This document shows positions 7,735 through 16,376 of a stretch of DNA of 64,000 bases, piece after piece. The stretch is from positions 1 through 64,000 of the forward strand of contig JAJPIG010000013.1 of the NCBI GenBank assembly GCA_021324855.1, read 5' to 3'. Every line of letters begins with the position of its first letter. Position 1 is the stretch's first letter. A program made the position numbers and the translations under genes. The notes beneath the pieces were generated by a model. That model was given only the letters and a program-made list of their open reading frames with translations. It did not search any database and was not told where the DNA came from. This stretch comes from Pseudomonadota bacterium. Its GTDB lineage: Bacteria; Desulfobacterota; Binatia; Binatales; Binataceae.

Positions 7735-9477
7735 CTACCTTCCGTACACCCGCTCGCCCGGCGGCCAGCGGGTGATTGTGACCGGTAACGATTCGATGCG
7801 CGGCGGTCCCTCGGCGTTGCGATGGGCGATTGAATGGGCGAGGAACTTCTGATCGTCGCGCTTCGGAAAATCGGTGCGCTGATGGGCGCCGCGCGACTCC
7901 TCGCGCCAGAGCGCCGCATGCACCATCGATTCCGCCACTTCCAGCATCCCGGAGAGCTCGAGCGCCGCCATCAACTGCGTATTGAAGGTGCGGCTGTGAT
8001 CGTCGAGCGTGATGCCGCCGAAGCGCTGCTTGAGCTCCGCGAGTTTCGCCGCGCCTTCCTCCAGCGTCTGACGCGTCCGATAGATCCCGCACGCCGATTC
8101 CATCGCATGCTGCATCTCTTCGCGCAGTTTCGCGATCCGCTCGCGCCCGCTGTTGCGATTCAGATACTCGCGCTCGATTCGCCGCTCTTCGTCGGCGGCC
8201 TGCGCCAGCAGCCGATCCGACGGCCTGCGCGCGCCGCTCGCATACTGGGCCGCCGACGTTCCGGCGCGCGCTCCGAACACCAGCAGCTCACCGAGCGAAT
8301 TCGAGCCGAGCCGATTCGCACCGTTCATGCTCACGCAGGCGGCCTCGCCCGCGGCGTAGAGTCCCTTGAGGGGAGTGGCGCCGCTCGAATCGGTCGATAT
8401 ACCGCCCATCATATAGTGGACGACCGGCCGCACCGGGATCATCTGGTGGACCGGATCGATATTCGCGTAGTTGCGGCACAGCTCGCGGACCATCGGCAGC
8501 TTCTCGTCGATCTTTTTCTCGCCAAGATGGCGCAGATCGAGATGGACGTAATCGCCGTAGGGGCCCTTTAGCGTCCGTCCCTTTTCCATCTCCTTTACGA
8601 ACGCCTGCGAGAGCCGATCGCGCGGGCCAAGCTCCATGCTGCGAAACACCGGCGTCGGGGTCGGCTTGCCGAGGTCATAATCCTGCAGGTAGCGATAGCC
8701 GTCCTTGTTGACCAGCCATCCGCCCTCGCCGCGCGTTGCCTCGGTGATGAGGATGCCGGTCTGCGGCAGGCCGGTCGGATGGTACTGCACCATCTCCATG
8801 TCTTTGAGGGGAGCGCCGGCGCGAAATGCGAGCGCCATGCCGTCGCCGGTACAGATGTTCGCATTGGTCGTGAACGGAAAAACGCGGCCGCATCCGCCCG
8901 TGCAGAGGATGACCGCTTTGGCCATGATCGCGCGAATCTTGCCGGTCGCAAGCTCGATCGCGACCACGCCGCCGACCACGCCGTCGTCGACCAGCAATCG
9001 GGTAGCGAAGGTTTCGTCGTAGCGCTTGATCTCGCCGTACTTGAGGGAGGTCTGGAACAGCGAGTGAAGCATGTGAAAGCCGGTCTTGTCGGCGGCGAAC
9101 CAGGTGCGCTCCTTTTTCATTCCGCCAAATGGACGCACCGCGATGCGCCCGTCAGGTTCGCGGCTCCATGGGCATCCCCAATGCTCCAACCGAAGCATCT
9201 CGTGGGTCACATTGTTGACGAAGATTTCAACCGCATCCTGATCGGCGAGCCAGTCGCTTCCGGAGATGGTGTCGTAGGCGTGCTCGTCGATCGTGTCGTT
9301 GGCGGCAATCACCGCTGCCGCGCCGCCCTCGGCCGACACCGTATGGCTGCGCATCGGGTAGACCTTCGAGACCACGGCGAGATTGAGCCGGGGATCGGCC
9401 TCGGCGATAGCGATTGCGGCGCGCAGCCCGGCGCCGCCGCCGCCGATCAACAGGATGTCATGAGCCGTAACTTCCAT
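7735..9477 (-). CDS. frdA: Fumarate reductase flavoprotein subunit FrdA
   Basis: A 580-residue FAD protein that reduces fumarate to succinate (or runs in reverse). The FAD dinucleotide-binding motif [15 protein letters not shown] is near residue 10, and the covalent-FAD histidine lies in [11 protein letters not shown]. Substrate-site motifs [15 protein letters not shown] and HYMMGGI, and the segment [15 protein letters not shown], match E. coli FrdA closely. The start at 9477 ([12 protein letters not shown]) aligns with the family; an in-frame ATG ten codons upstream is less likely. It is the first gene of frdABCD. Confidence 0.96.
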   Translation of the reverse strand: MEVTAHDILLIGGGGAGLRAAIAIAEADPRLNLAVVSKVYPMRSHTVSAEGGAAAVIAANDTIDEHAYDTISGSDWLADQDAVEIFVNNVTHEMLRLEHWGCPWSREPDGRIAVRPFGGMKKERTWFAADKTGFHMLHSLFQTSLKYGEIKRYDETFATRLLVDDGVVGGVVAIELATGKIRAIMAKAVILCTGGCGRVFPFTTNANICTGDGMALAFRAGAPLKDMEMVQYHPTGLPQTGILITEATRGEGGWLVNKDGYRYLQDYDLGKPTPTPVFRSMELGPRDRLSQAFVKEMEKGRTLKGPYGDYVHLDLRHLGEKKIDEKLPMVRELCRNYANIDPVHQMIPVRPVVHYMMGGISTDSSGATPLKGLYAAGEAACVSMNGANRLGSNSLGELLVFGARAGTSAAQYASGARRPSDRLLAQAADEERRIEREYLNRNSGRERIAKLREEMQHAMESACGIYRTRQTLEEGAAKLAELKQRFGGITLDDHSRTFNTQLMAALELSGMLEVAESMVHAALWREESRGAHQRTDFPKRDDQKFLAHSIAHRNAEGPPRIESLPVTITRWPPGERVYGR

Positions 9478-9670
9478 GGCGCTCTCGCGTTCCCTCCCGT
9501 CAGGCAATCCCGAAGATTAGCTCCGATTCGTTGCCGCTGCCGGATGGCTCATGGTTTATCTAATCTCACGCAACATCGTCAATAAGAAATGATGAACTGA
9601 CGATTGCTTTCCTCCGCCTTCGTGCGAGAAAATCTCGCCGCAGGCGCGGCGAACGTATATAAGGTATTCG

Positions 9671-9823
9671 ATGTTCGAGTTGCTGAAAGATCTTTGGGGC
9701 TTCGCCCGGGAGCGCAAAAAGTTCTGGCTGATTCCCCTGATCGCCTCGCTGCTGTTGATCGGCCTGCTGATCGCGGTCGCGCAATACTCCGCCGTCAGCC
9801 CGTTCATCTACACGTTGTTCTGA
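9671..9823 (+). CDS. Small membrane protein, DUF5989-like (50 aa)
   Basis: A 50-residue protein beginning MFELLKDLWGFARERKKFW, followed by one hydrophobic helix and ending SPFIYTLF. This matches the short DUF5989 family, which in other genomes often sits beside SxtJ-like membrane proteins and carbamoyltransferases. Neither neighbour is present here: frdA lies divergently upstream and a VOC epimerase gene follows. A weak AAGG lies 8 bases before the ATG. Function unknown. Confidence 0.75.
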   Translation: MFELLKDLWGFARERKKFWLIPLIASLLLIGLLIAVAQYSAVSPFIYTLF

Positions 9824-9983
9824 GGCCCCCGGCGCCGCAGTAATTCTGCGTCGGGAGGTCGACGCGCTGCGCCCGTGTGTCTTCGGCCTTTGGCGAGCGC
9901 GCCGATTGCCTCGTAGACCCTCACCAGCAAAGGCTTCTTCCACAGGGTCGGCTTTCGTTTGCCGCTCATGCTAGGAAAGTCGT

Positions 9984-10442
9984 ATGGCGGACAAGCGACC
10001 GATCGGCAAACTCGATCATATCGGCATCGCCGTGCGGAGCATCGCGAAGGCCCGCAAGTTCTTCGAAGAGGTGCTTGGCGCGAGTTTCGATTTCGAAGTT
10101 GAGAACCCGGAGGCGGGATGGCGGCTGGTAGCGCTCGATCTCAACGGCCTTTCGCTCGAGTTGCTCGAGCCGCTGGGCGAAGAATCGTTTCTGCATAAAT
10201 TTCTGGGCAAACGCGGCGAGGGACTGCATCATCTGACCTTCGAGGTTCCCGACCTCCGCGAGCGCCTGCCGGAGCTCAAGGAGCGCGGCGTACGGATCGT
10301 CGATGAGCACGAATTCTCGTCCGGCTCTTGCGAGGCCTTCATCTCGCCGCGCAGCGCCCACGGCGTTCTGATTCAGCTCGGATCCGGCTTTCCGACGCTC
10401 AACCGCGCGCCGGAATGGGAAACGCGGCGGCGCAAGTCGTGA
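9984..10442 (+). CDS. mce: Methylmalonyl-CoA epimerase-like VOC protein
   Basis: A 152-residue VOC-fold protein. It opens with LDHIGIAVRSIAKARKFFEE and has the second half motif GEGLHHLTFEVPDL, giving metal-binding His at about 11 and 75 and a Glu in LSLELLEPLG. The pattern fits methylmalonyl-CoA epimerase, which interconverts the (S) and (R) forms in propionate breakdown. No mutase gene lies nearby, so the substrate is inferred from family resemblance. The ATG follows AGGAAAG. It is convergent with the LigB-like gene, six bases apart. Confidence 0.8.
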   Translation: MADKRPIGKLDHIGIAVRSIAKARKFFEEVLGASFDFEVENPEAGWRLVALDLNGLSLELLEPLGEESFLHKFLGKRGEGLHHLTFEVPDLRERLPELKERGVRIVDEHEFSSGSCEAFISPRSAHGVLIQLGSGFPTLNRAPEWETRRRKS

Positions 10443-10448
10443 AGCCGA

Positions 10449-11387
10449 TCAGATCCGCCACTGCATGAAGCCGATGCCTGTGAGCCAGCGCGGCACCGGC
10501 TGATAGGCGATGACCTCCGCAAGGTGGTCCCCGGCGGCGCCTGCCGCGAAAATCCAGTTGCGAATCTCCTGGCCGGCGTTGCCGCCGTGCTCCTCGACCC
10601 AGTCGGTGCCGCGCTCGGCTAGCGCCGCGGCGTTGCCCGAACCGAGCGCGTTCATCACTTCGTGGTCGAACTTCTCATTGACGCGCGCGGTCCCGGCCTG
10701 CGAGATCTGCCCGATGCGCCGGTAGAGGATTTGCGAATAGGTGTCGTCGTCCCCCGCGTGCATCATCGCGGCGATAATTTTCTCGTCGTCTTCGTTCGCG
10801 CCGGCGCCGAAGCGCGGAAGCGGCAGCCAGTGTGATAGGCCGCCGGTTCCAATAATCGCAACACGGCTGGCGGCGGTCGACCTCATGACGAGCTTCGCGA
10901 TCGCCTGGCCCAGCCCGAGACAGCGACGCATTGCCGGCAGCGGCGGCGCGAAGCAGTTTATGAAAATCGGCACGATTGGAACGCTCATTTTGGGCGTGAT
11001 GAAATGGAGCGGGCAGGCGAAGCCATGATCGAGCGGCATGTCGCGCGAGTAGGCGACGTCGAAGCCCTCATTGAGCAGCCCATCGACGAGTGCCTCGCCG
11101 AGCTCGCGATGCATCGGGATTTCGTACTTCGGCACTCCGGCTTCGCCCCATGCGCGGGTCTTGTCGCCGATGCCGACCGAGAACGCCGGCATGTCGTCAA
11201 GATGAAAAGTCTTGAAATGGTCGGAGGCGGCGACAATCAGCGCATCGGGATGCGCTTCTTCAAGCCGTGCCCTCAGCGTGCGCCACGCGCCGTAAATGTC
11301 CCGGCTCTGCCTTTCGTCGAGCGCGTCGGCTGCGCAAATCATCTGCGCGGTATGACTCATCGCTGCGACAAAAACGATCTGGCCCAT
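10449..11387 (-). CDS. LigB-type (class III) extradiol dioxygenase-like protein
   Basis: A 312-residue protein of the LigB superfamily, non-haem Fe(II) enzymes that open catechol-type rings. His-bearing motifs AAMSHTAQM, AASDHFKTF and LDHGFACPLHF are visible, as is the conserved IIGTGGLSHWL, typical of MhpB/LigB-like proteins. The ring substrate cannot be named. It would fit the aromatic-acid theme of the window. It stands alone on the minus strand. Confidence 0.82.
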   Translation of the reverse strand: MGQIVFVAAMSHTAQMICAADALDERQSRDIYGAWRTLRARLEEAHPDALIVAASDHFKTFHLDDMPAFSVGIGDKTRAWGEAGVPKYEIPMHRELGEALVDGLLNEGFDVAYSRDMPLDHGFACPLHFITPKMSVPIVPIFINCFAPPLPAMRRCLGLGQAIAKLVMRSTAASRVAIIGTGGLSHWLPLPRFGAGANEDDEKIIAAMMHAGDDDTYSQILYRRIGQISQAGTARVNEKFDHEVMNALGSGNAAALAERGTDWVEEHGGNAGQEIRNWIFAAGAAGDHLAEVIAYQPVPRWLTGIGFMQWRI

Positions 11388-11419
11388 AAGACCTCCGCTA
11401 GTGGAGCCGACCTAGTCGA

Positions 11420-11643
11420 TTATGGAACCGGCGGCTCCTGGATGTCGCGATTAAAGCGTGAGGCGAGCTTGCGCCATGCGACGATCGCCACGTCCCCCGT
11501 GAAGAAATGTTCCTGGCCAAAACGCTCCGGATACTTGTAGTGCTCCTGCAGTCGTTGGCGTGCGATTACATCGGTATCGCTGAATTCCTTGAATCCGATT
11601 GGTAGACCGACTGTATCGTAAAAGGCGAGTGCGAAATGGGGAA
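11420..11643 (-). pseudogene. Headless 3' fragment of an unidentified gene
   Basis: The frame ending at 11420 reads as ordinary protein for about 74 residues (FALAFYDTVGLPIGFKEF, then YKYPERFGQEHFFTGDVA). It has no ATG, GTG or TTG before it except one deep inside the next gene upstream, where the translation becomes Arg-rich and meaningless. It therefore looks like the tail of a gene whose 5' part has been lost. The family is not recognised. A translated form using a rare start is possible. Confidence 0.38.
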
Positions 11644-11646
11644 ATC

Positions 11647-11871
11647 TTACAGCAAACTGATCGTGAGCGAGAGCGCGTACGCGAACATCAGGATGGCGCC
11701 GAGGCCCATCGCAACCGAGCCATATTCGACATCGCGATCTTTGATGCACATCGCGACCAGCACCAGTCCACCGATAAACGAAGCGCCGGCGCGATCAGCG
11801 TCCGGCAGAGCGTTCCAGTAGCTGGTCAGGTTGTAGAACGAATCTTGTACGGCGTCCAGAAACTGATACAT
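11647..11871 (-). CDS. Small two-helix membrane protein of unknown function
   Basis: A 74-residue protein starting MYQFLDAVQDSFYNL at 11871, preceded by GGAGGG. It has two hydrophobic segments (GASFIGGLVLVAMCI and GLGAILMFAYALSLTISLL) separated by a charged KDRDVEYGS turn. No family was recognised. It lies between the LigB-like gene and an SDR gene on the same strand and overlaps an unrelated headless frame at its 3' end. Confidence 0.6.
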   Translation of the reverse strand: MYQFLDAVQDSFYNLTSYWNALPDADRAGASFIGGLVLVAMCIKDRDVEYGSVAMGLGAILMFAYALSLTISLL

Positions 11872-12009
11872 GGCACCCTCCACTAACTTGCCGCGGGGAG
11901 CCTCACTCTAATCAGCTTATAGACCCTCTAGAATTGAGACGCAAACGGGCGTGAGCGGCTTGGGCGAATTTCGGCGATTTTGAATAAAATACGCCCGCTT
12001 TCGACGGTT

Positions 12010-12810
12010 CTAATTTGCCAAACTGTTGCAGTTCTTGCCGCCATCGATTGCTACACTGGTTCCGGTGATAAATGAAGCGCGATCCGAAGCGAGAAACGCA
12101 ACCAGATCGGCCACTTCTTCCGGCTTGCCCGCACGGCCCATCGGGGTGCTCGCCTTGAGGGCCTCGGCAATGATGCGCTCGGCGTCCGCCTCGGAGCGCG
12201 CCTCCTTGGGCCGGACGAAACCACGATAGCGATCGGTCTCGATCGGACCCGGGTTGACGCCCACCGCGCGTACGCCAAACGGCGCGCCCTCATCGGCGAG
12301 TGCCTTGGTGAAATGATTCAAGGCAGCGTTCGCCGAGCCGCCGGTCAGGTACCCCGCCGAGGGCATCAGGCCGCCCACTCCGATGACGTTCACGATCACG
12401 CCCGAGCGCTGCTTCTGCAGATGCGGCATCACCGCGCGGGCCATCCGGACATACCCGAAAAATTTCAGGGTGTAATCCTCTATCCAGGCCTCGTCGGAAA
12501 CCTCCGACAACCGTCCGAGCCGCGCGCTTCCGGCGTTGTTCACCAGGATGTCGATACGCCCGAATTCGGCGAGCGCCCGTTCGACGGTCATCGCGATCTG
12601 GCCGGGATTGCTCATGTCGGCCTGCAGCGTCACGAGCCTTCCGTTTTCGATCCTCCGCGCGAGGCCCGCGAGTTCGTCGAGGCCCTCGCGTCCGCGCGCG
12701 CAGGCGAGCACACGCGCCCCTTCTTCGAGCATTCGCAGGACGGTAGCGCGCCCGATGCCTTTGCTGCCGCCCGTGACGATCGCGATTTTGCCGCCAAGTC
12801 CGAGATCCAT
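12010..12810 (-). CDS. SDR-family oxidoreductase with altered active-site motif
   Basis: A 266-residue Rossmann-fold protein with the cofactor motif TGGSKGIG at about 13-20 and NNAG in the middle. The C-terminal FITGTSVAIDGG is typical of classical short-chain dehydrogenases. The catalytic Tyr-x3-Lys region reads SAGYLTGGSANAALN, so the Tyr is kept but the Lys four residues on is Gly. Some SDR subfamilies share this GS/NAAL pattern, so it may be active on an unusual substrate or be a binding protein. A GGAGG-like site precedes the ATG. It is divergent from argS. Confidence 0.82.
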   Translation of the reverse strand: MDLGLGGKIAIVTGGSKGIGRATVLRMLEEGARVLACARGREGLDELAGLARRIENGRLVTLQADMSNPGQIAMTVERALAEFGRIDILVNNAGSARLGRLSEVSDEAWIEDYTLKFFGYVRMARAVMPHLQKQRSGVIVNVIGVGGLMPSAGYLTGGSANAALNHFTKALADEGAPFGVRAVGVNPGPIETDRYRGFVRPKEARSEADAERIIAEALKASTPMGRAGKPEEVADLVAFLASDRASFITGTSVAIDGGKNCNSLAN

Positions 12811-12929
12811 TGGTTCCTCCGTGTCCGCGAAACGCTGCGCTTTCTGGATAGTGATCCGTCAGCCGATGGATGCACCTTAACACGGCTCGGGCTATCTGCC
12901 ACGATTGCGCCATACGGCTTGCCTCTCTG

Positions 12930-14585
12930 ATGAAGCAAATCATCCTAGCGATGCTCAAGGCTGCGCTCGAAAAGGCGCACGCTCACGGCAAACTCAAGTC
13001 GATTCCGACGATGATCGGTCTGGAAGCGCCGCGCGATCCCGCCCATGGCGACATCGCAACCAACCTTGCGCTTGCGATGGCGCGGAGCGAGGGACAGCCG
13101 CCGCGTGCGATCGCAGAGATCATCCTGGAGCACATCGTGCTTGGACATCAGGTGCTTGAAGCGCGCGCTGCTGGTCCAGGTTTCATCAACTTTCGGATGG
13201 CGCCGGCGTTCTGGCAGGGCGAAATCCGACGCGCGATGCGCGACGGCGCTGCGTTCTGGCGTCCTCAAATCGGCGACGGACGCAAAGTCCAGGTCGAATT
13301 CCTCTCCGCCAATCCCACCGGACCGCTCACTGTCGGCCACGGACGCAATGCCGTGCTTGGCGATACGATCGCGCGGCTGCACGAGGCGACCGGCTACGCG
13401 ACCACGCGCGAGTACTATTTCAACGACGGCGGGCGACAGATGAAGCTGCTCGGCGAATCGGTCCGCGCGCGTTATCTCGAGGAGCTTGGCCGCGAGGTAT
13501 CGTTCCCCGAAGATGGCTACCAGGGCGATTACATTCGCGACATCGCGCATGCGCTCAAAGAAAGCCGCGGCGATGAGCTCGCCGATCAGGGGGATCTCGA
13601 ACCGTTTCGGACCGCGGCGGTTGACGCGATTTTCGCCGACATTCGCAAAACTTGTGCGCGGCTTGGCGTACGCTTCGATGTCTACACCAACGAACTCGAT
13701 CTGATTCGCGGCGGCGCGGTCGACGCCGCACTCGCGGGGCTTCGCGAACGCGGGCTGATCGCCGAGTACGAGGGCGCAGTATGGCTGCGAGGCGAGCCGC
13801 TCGGCCTGCCGAAGGACGCGGTTCTGGTCCGCAAGACCGGAGAGCCGACCTATCGGACACCCGACATCGCGTACCACATCGACAAGCTCAAGCGCGGCTT
13901 CGACCTGATAATCGACGTTTTCGGCGCAGACCATATTGCCGAGCACAATGAGGTGATCGCGGCCGTGCGCGCGCTCGGTCACGACACGGCATCGATCCGC
14001 GCGATCATCTATCAGTTCGTCACGCTCACGCGCGGCGGCGAGAAGGTGAAAATGTCTACCCGCAAGGCGACTTACGTCACACTCGACGAGCTGATCGATG
14101 AGGTCGGCGCGGACGTCGTGCGGTTCTTCTTTCTGTTCCGCAAGAGCGATAGTCATCTTGATTTCGATCTCGATCTGGCCAAGCGCCAGGCGCCCGAGAA
14201 TCCGGTGTTCTACGTCCAGTACGCGCACGCGCGGCTCGCGAGCGTCTTTCGCGAGGCCGAGAAGGCGGGTTATCAGCGGCCGGCGCCCGATGCCGATGCC
14301 GACCTGGCGCTCCTCTCCGACGAGGAGCTGGGCCTGGCGAAGCTCGCGGTTGGACTGCCGGAGGTGATCGAGGCAGCGACAATTGAACTCGAACCCCATC
14401 GCATTCCGTTTTATTTGCTGGAATTGGCCGGCGAGTTCCATCGCTATTACAACAAGCCGGCCAATCGTATAATTGGAGCCGACCAATCCTTGACGATGGC
14501 GCGGCTTTACCTGGCGGCACTGTTGATGGATGCGCTCCGCAACGGTCTTCAGTTGATTGGGGTGAACGCGCCCGAGCGGATGTGA
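12930..14585 (+). CDS. argS: Arginyl-tRNA synthetase
   Basis: A 551-residue class I aminoacyl-tRNA synthetase that charges tRNA-Arg. The HIGH-type motif lies in SANPTGPLTVGHGRNA (about residue 130) and the KMSKS-type loop in KMSTRKATYVTLDELIDEVG (about 375). The N-terminal Add1 domain and C-terminal DALR anticodon-binding domain (YVQYAHARLASV onward) are present. The ATG at 12930 (MKQIILAMLKAAL) aligns best with the family; an in-frame ATG at 12870 would add 20 unlikely residues. The SPOR-domain gene starts nine bases later. Confidence 0.95.
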   Translation: MKQIILAMLKAALEKAHAHGKLKSIPTMIGLEAPRDPAHGDIATNLALAMARSEGQPPRAIAEIILEHIVLGHQVLEARAAGPGFINFRMAPAFWQGEIRRAMRDGAAFWRPQIGDGRKVQVEFLSANPTGPLTVGHGRNAVLGDTIARLHEATGYATTREYYFNDGGRQMKLLGESVRARYLEELGREVSFPEDGYQGDYIRDIAHALKESRGDELADQGDLEPFRTAAVDAIFADIRKTCARLGVRFDVYTNELDLIRGGAVDAALAGLRERGLIAEYEGAVWLRGEPLGLPKDAVLVRKTGEPTYRTPDIAYHIDKLKRGFDLIIDVFGADHIAEHNEVIAAVRALGHDTASIRAIIYQFVTLTRGGEKVKMSTRKATYVTLDELIDEVGADVVRFFFLFRKSDSHLDFDLDLAKRQAPENPVFYVQYAHARLASVFREAEKAGYQRPAPDADADLALLSDEELGLAKLAVGLPEVIEAATIELEPHRIPFYLLELAGEFHRYYNKPANRIIGADQSLTMARLYLAALLMDALRNGLQLIGVNAPERM

Positions 14586-14594
14586 GAGAAGCGG

Positions 14595-15314
14595 ATGCGA
14601 TTCGAGATTAGAGCCGGTGGTGCCTTGCTGTTCCTGGTCGGGCTGGTGGCCCTCTCCGGGACCGTGTTCGCGCTTGGCTTGATTGCCGGCTACGAGATGG
14701 CGCGGCAGAATCAGGTCGATTCAAGCCAACTCGCAACAAACTTCCCGCTGCCCAGCCCGCAGGCCGCGGCGACAACTCCGCGTTCCGCAGCATCGCCCGC
14801 GCTTGCCGCCGGCGCAACTACGGTCGCTCCGCCTGCTGTTGCATCGGTGAGCGCGCGCAGCGCCGCTGCCGCCCGCGCCGCGGCTCAACCGCCGCCGCCG
14901 GCCGAAGAGACGCCGGAAGAAGCCTCGGTCCCGCCGTCGTCCCCGCCCGAAGAGGAGGAGGCGAGCACCGACGCGGACCAGCAGCGCGCGCCGTCGAATC
15001 CAGTACCTGCAGTGGGAGCGCGAACGCCGGGAGTTGCTTCCACGCCGCCTGCGAAGGTCGCGGCAACGGAGCCTGCTCCGCTCGCTCGGCGGCATCCGTA
15101 TAACATCCAGATCGATGCCGTGATGGACAACGCCGGCGCGCAGCAGATGGCGGCTCGTTTGCGCCGGCTCGGCTACACGCCCACTATCGTGCCCTCGATG
15201 GTCGCAGGGCAGACCTGGTACAGAGTGAGAGTCGGTCCCTTTGCGACTGCGGAAGAGGCCCGCGCCGCTCAGGACCGTTTGCGCGCCCAGTACGACGCCG
15301 CCTACGGACACTAG
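14595..15314 (+). CDS. SPOR-domain membrane protein
   Basis: A 239-residue protein with a short cytoplasmic start, one membrane helix (about residues 8-35) and a long Ala/Pro/Ser-rich periplasmic linker. The C-terminal SPOR domain (about 165-239) contains HPYNIQIDAVMDNAG and TWYRVRVGPFATAEEA. SPOR domains bind denuded peptidoglycan at division sites. It follows argS by nine bases, a frequent argS-SPOR pairing, and probably shares its transcript. Confidence 0.88.
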   Translation: MRFEIRAGGALLFLVGLVALSGTVFALGLIAGYEMARQNQVDSSQLATNFPLPSPQAAATTPRSAASPALAAGATTVAPPAVASVSARSAAAARAAAQPPPPAEETPEEASVPPSSPPEEEEASTDADQQRAPSNPVPAVGARTPGVASTPPAKVAATEPAPLARRHPYNIQIDAVMDNAGAQQMAARLRRLGYTPTIVPSMVAGQTWYRVRVGPFATAEEARAAQDRLRAQYDAAYGH

Positions 15315-15412
15315 ATCAAAGAATTCACCTCCGCCAGCCAGGACTTAGGAACCAACTTAGCGTCCGAGCCTCAGTACTAGGGCGATGCCACCCGGCTTAA
15401 TCGGCTGCCCTG

Positions 15413-15745
15413 CTAGAGAGAACCAGGCTCGTCACTCAAAACAACGTAGAGACCGGCGCTACTTTGGAACGCGCTGCTCTGGTCATCTATATTGAGTTCG
15501 TCAATTCGGCCGGCACGCCGGGCGATGCGTCCGCGAATTTCGCCGTTGCTTCCGCAGAATGCGATGCCACCTTGGACGTTCGTAACCCAGAGCTTCTCCC
15601 CTTTCGAGTCATGCTGATACAGAGGCGGACAGTGCCGCACAGAGGCGTCGTCTTGACGATTACTTATGATGGCTGGACCAGCGGTCCCGAGTTTCAGAGT
15701 CGCCCAAAGGCACCCACTTCCATCACGCAACTCGAATTGTTTCAC
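15413..15745 (-). CDS. Uncharacterised protein downstream of hicB
   Basis: About 110 residues with a beta-strand-like rhythm (FELRDGSGCLWATLKLG, then GEKLWVTNVQGGIAFCGSNG). The GTG at 15745 is preceded by GGGAGGT and is preferred over an upstream TTG at 15778, which abuts its own GGAG. It follows the hicB stop on the same strand and could be a third gene of that operon. No family was recognised. Confidence 0.5.
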   Translation of the reverse strand: MKQFELRDGSGCLWATLKLGTAGPAIISNRQDDASVRHCPPLYQHDSKGEKLWVTNVQGGIAFCGSNGEIRGRIARRAGRIDELNIDDQSSAFQSSAGLYVVLSDEPGSL

Positions 15746-15787
15746 GGCTCCATATACCTCCCACTGTTGGGTTGCCAACTCCGGCGC

Positions 15788-15994
15788 TTATGCCTCGACG
15801 TACTCACATACCGCCGACGGCTGTGGGATGGGCGCGCCATCTTGGCGAAGACCGTCGAGGTGGAAGCGGATCGCTTCTTTTATTTCGTGTTCAACTTCCT
15901 CGACCGATGCGCCGGTTGCGACGCATCCGGGCAGGTCCGGCACGTAGGCCGAGTAATTTCCGTCCGCCTTTTCGATTACTACCGCGTACCGCAT
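15788..15994 (-). CDS. hicB: HicB-family antitoxin (short form)
   Basis: A 68-residue protein, MRYAVVIEKADGNYSAYVPDLPGCVATG, followed by a helix-rich EVEHEIKEAIRFHL. This is the partial RNase H-like fold that defines HicB. It lacks a C-terminal DNA-binding domain, as many short HicB proteins do. HicB binds and blocks HicA. It starts one base after the hicA stop. Confidence 0.88.
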   Translation of the reverse strand: MRYAVVIEKADGNYSAYVPDLPGCVATGASVEEVEHEIKEAIRFHLDGLRQDGAPIPQPSAVCEYVEA

Positions 15995-15995
15995 A

Positions 15996-16190
15996 TTAGT
16001 GCCCTCGTTTGATTTGAGCCTGCTTCAAAATGCTGTTCAACGTGCCGGGCGCGAGATCGTCAGACGGCTTGCCGGCGACCGTAACGCGCCCGGCTTTGCT
16101 CGGATGCCTAAATTGGCGATGGCTGCCGCGCGTCGCAACCAGAAACCATCCATCAGCATGGAGCATCGCAATAGCCTCGCGAACCTTCAC
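15996..16190 (-). CDS. hicA: HicA-family mRNA interferase toxin
   Basis: A 64-residue protein starting with GTG at 16190. It contains the HicA core MLHADGWFLVATRGSHRQFRHP, with the catalytic His in GSHRQF, followed by VTVAGKPSDDLAPGTLNSILKQA. HicA toxins cleave mRNA in a ribosome-independent manner. The start overlaps a small upstream frame by four bases (GTGA), and hicB follows immediately, so the two are co-transcribed. Confidence 0.9.
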   Translation of the reverse strand: MKVREAIAMLHADGWFLVATRGSHRQFRHPSKAGRVTVAGKPSDDLAPGTLNSILKQAQIKRGH

Positions 16191-16306
16191 ATCTTAGCCT
16201 CCCCCGCAGCCCAAAGCGCGTAATGATCGATCTTCCGAATCTCGTCAGGCTCCAGTTGCGCGGGAGCCTTGACCGTCATCAGCGGCGGGAGGACAGGGGG
16301 TTTCAA
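16187..16306 (-). CDS. Possible 39-aa leader gene translationally coupled to hicA
   Basis: A short frame reading from a TTG at 16306 (or ATG at 16279) to a stop that overlaps the hicA GTG by four bases. It encodes KPPVLPPLMTVKAPAQLEP, then DEIRKIDHYALWAAGEAKM. A GGAGAGG precedes the TTG closely. The amino-acid mix looks protein-like and the overlap suggests coupling to the toxin, but it may be chance. Function unknown. Confidence 0.33.
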   Translation of the reverse strand: MKPPVLPPLMTVKAPAQLEPDEIRKIDHYALWAAGEAKM

Positions 16307-16376
16307 ATCCTCTCCGGGGTTTATCTTGGTTAACGAAGAGTTAAAGCGTCAGGTTAATTTGCACCGGTGCCTGCGC

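Noticed and set aside
12945-14486. A 513-codon minus-strand frame opposite argS
   Set aside because: It is antisense to a certain gene and its composition shows no protein family.
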